Origin: Alitta virens
Taxonomy: Eukaryota > Annelida > Polychaeta > Phyllodocida > Nereididae
Assembly: GCA_932294295.1 (NCBI GenBank)
Contig: OW028585.1
Span: 20,033,912 to 20,097,911 of the forward strand
Direction of reading: 5' to 3'
DNA length: 64,000 bases
Position numbers and translations under genes: made by a program
Shown: piece by piece, positions 63,715 to 64,000 of the stretch
Layout: each line of letters starts with the position of its first letter
Numbering within the stretch: position 1 is the first letter of the stretch
Notes under the pieces: model-generated
Told to the model about the DNA's origin: nothing
Database searches by the model: none
What the model saw: the letters and a program-made list of their open reading frames with translations, nothing else

Positions 63715-63884
63715 ATTACATTTGTGTAGCTGTTAATGCAATGATAGATCAATGACTTTCTTATCAGGAGAATTTAGGAATTGTTTAACTACAATTTTGT
63801 AAGATGTCCTATTTCTCAGTAGTGTTGTGTTGCTGTTTAGGAAGACCACTTGGTGTCCTTGACATTCATGTCTATTAATTCCTT

Positions 63885-64000
63885 GGGTTTAGTGCAGTAT
63901 AGCGGACCCAAATGTATGCCCTAATTTGGCGTCCATTAAAAATGACATTTTACAAAGTAAGTTTTAAGTTCTAGCACAATTGGAATAACATTTGTGTAAT
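63885..64000. mobile_element. hAT-type miniature element G, copy 2, cut by window end
   Basis: GGGTTTAGTGCAGTATAGCG (GACCCAAAT) as in copy 1, then the shared interior TTCTAGCACAAT..GAATAACATTTG. Candidate left target sequence AATTCCTT (63877-63884); the right end is outside. Confidence 0.85.

Noticed and set aside
1..64000. CRISPR arrays, prokaryotic operons, defence islands or a provirus
   Set aside because: No evenly spaced repeat-spacer structure, no intronless gene clusters, and no retroviral or reverse-transcriptase-like frame; tandem repeats seen have no unique spacers.

Overview
The window is animal nuclear DNA, AT-rich and full of introns. It carries one recognisable protein-coding gene on the + strand, embedded in a dense population of small transposons and tandem repeats. 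The gene is a low-density-lipoprotein-receptor-related protein of the LRP1 type (the invertebrate counterpart of vertebrate LRP1/LRP1B). I can place 60 consecutive coding exons between 17757 and 63354; joined, they give 9018 nt (3006 codons) with every splice phase compatible and almost all junctions at GT-AG. No start codon, signal peptide, transmembrane segment or cytoplasmic tail is visible, so the gene is open at both ends. The organism is an invertebrate; a deuterostome such as an echinoderm or hemichordate is my guess from the close match to vertebrate LRP1, but nothing in the sequence fixes it.

Layout. 1-17756: no supportable gene. It is either upstream DNA or the first intron(s), and holds minisatellites, a ~290 bp ACT microsatellite, several miniature inverted-repeat elements, a diverged satellite-like repeat in both orientations, and two arrays of AGGTCA half-sites. 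17757-23165: ligand-binding cluster I (three LDLa repeats, one more than vertebrate LRP1). 24107-24714: two EGF modules. 25119-28101: six-bladed YWTD propeller 1; EGF; 29123-32274: propeller 2; EGF. 33377-38308: cluster II (eight LDLa repeats, the number in vertebrate LRP1). 38853-39639: two EGFs. 39800-56534: propellers 3-6, each followed by an EGF. 57900-63354: cluster III (ten LDLa repeats, again the LRP1 number). The remaining third of the protein lies beyond the window.

How the parts work. By family knowledge the LDLa clusters bind ligands through calcium-caged acidic loops; the EGF/YWTD-propeller units give pH-dependent release after endocytosis. All modules seen here are extracellular. 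The introns hold a ~1 kb hAT element with a perfect 8-bp target duplication and a remnant of its transposase tail, three tRNA-derived SINEs (two with perfect target duplications), five copies of a ~320 bp interspersed repeat and about ten other hairpin or inverted-terminal-repeat elements.

I found no operon, defence system, CRISPR array or other wholly new system. The most interesting gene-level observations are a tandemly duplicated, in-frame splice donor in exon 43 and a phase-2 intron at the same structural place in all six propellers.
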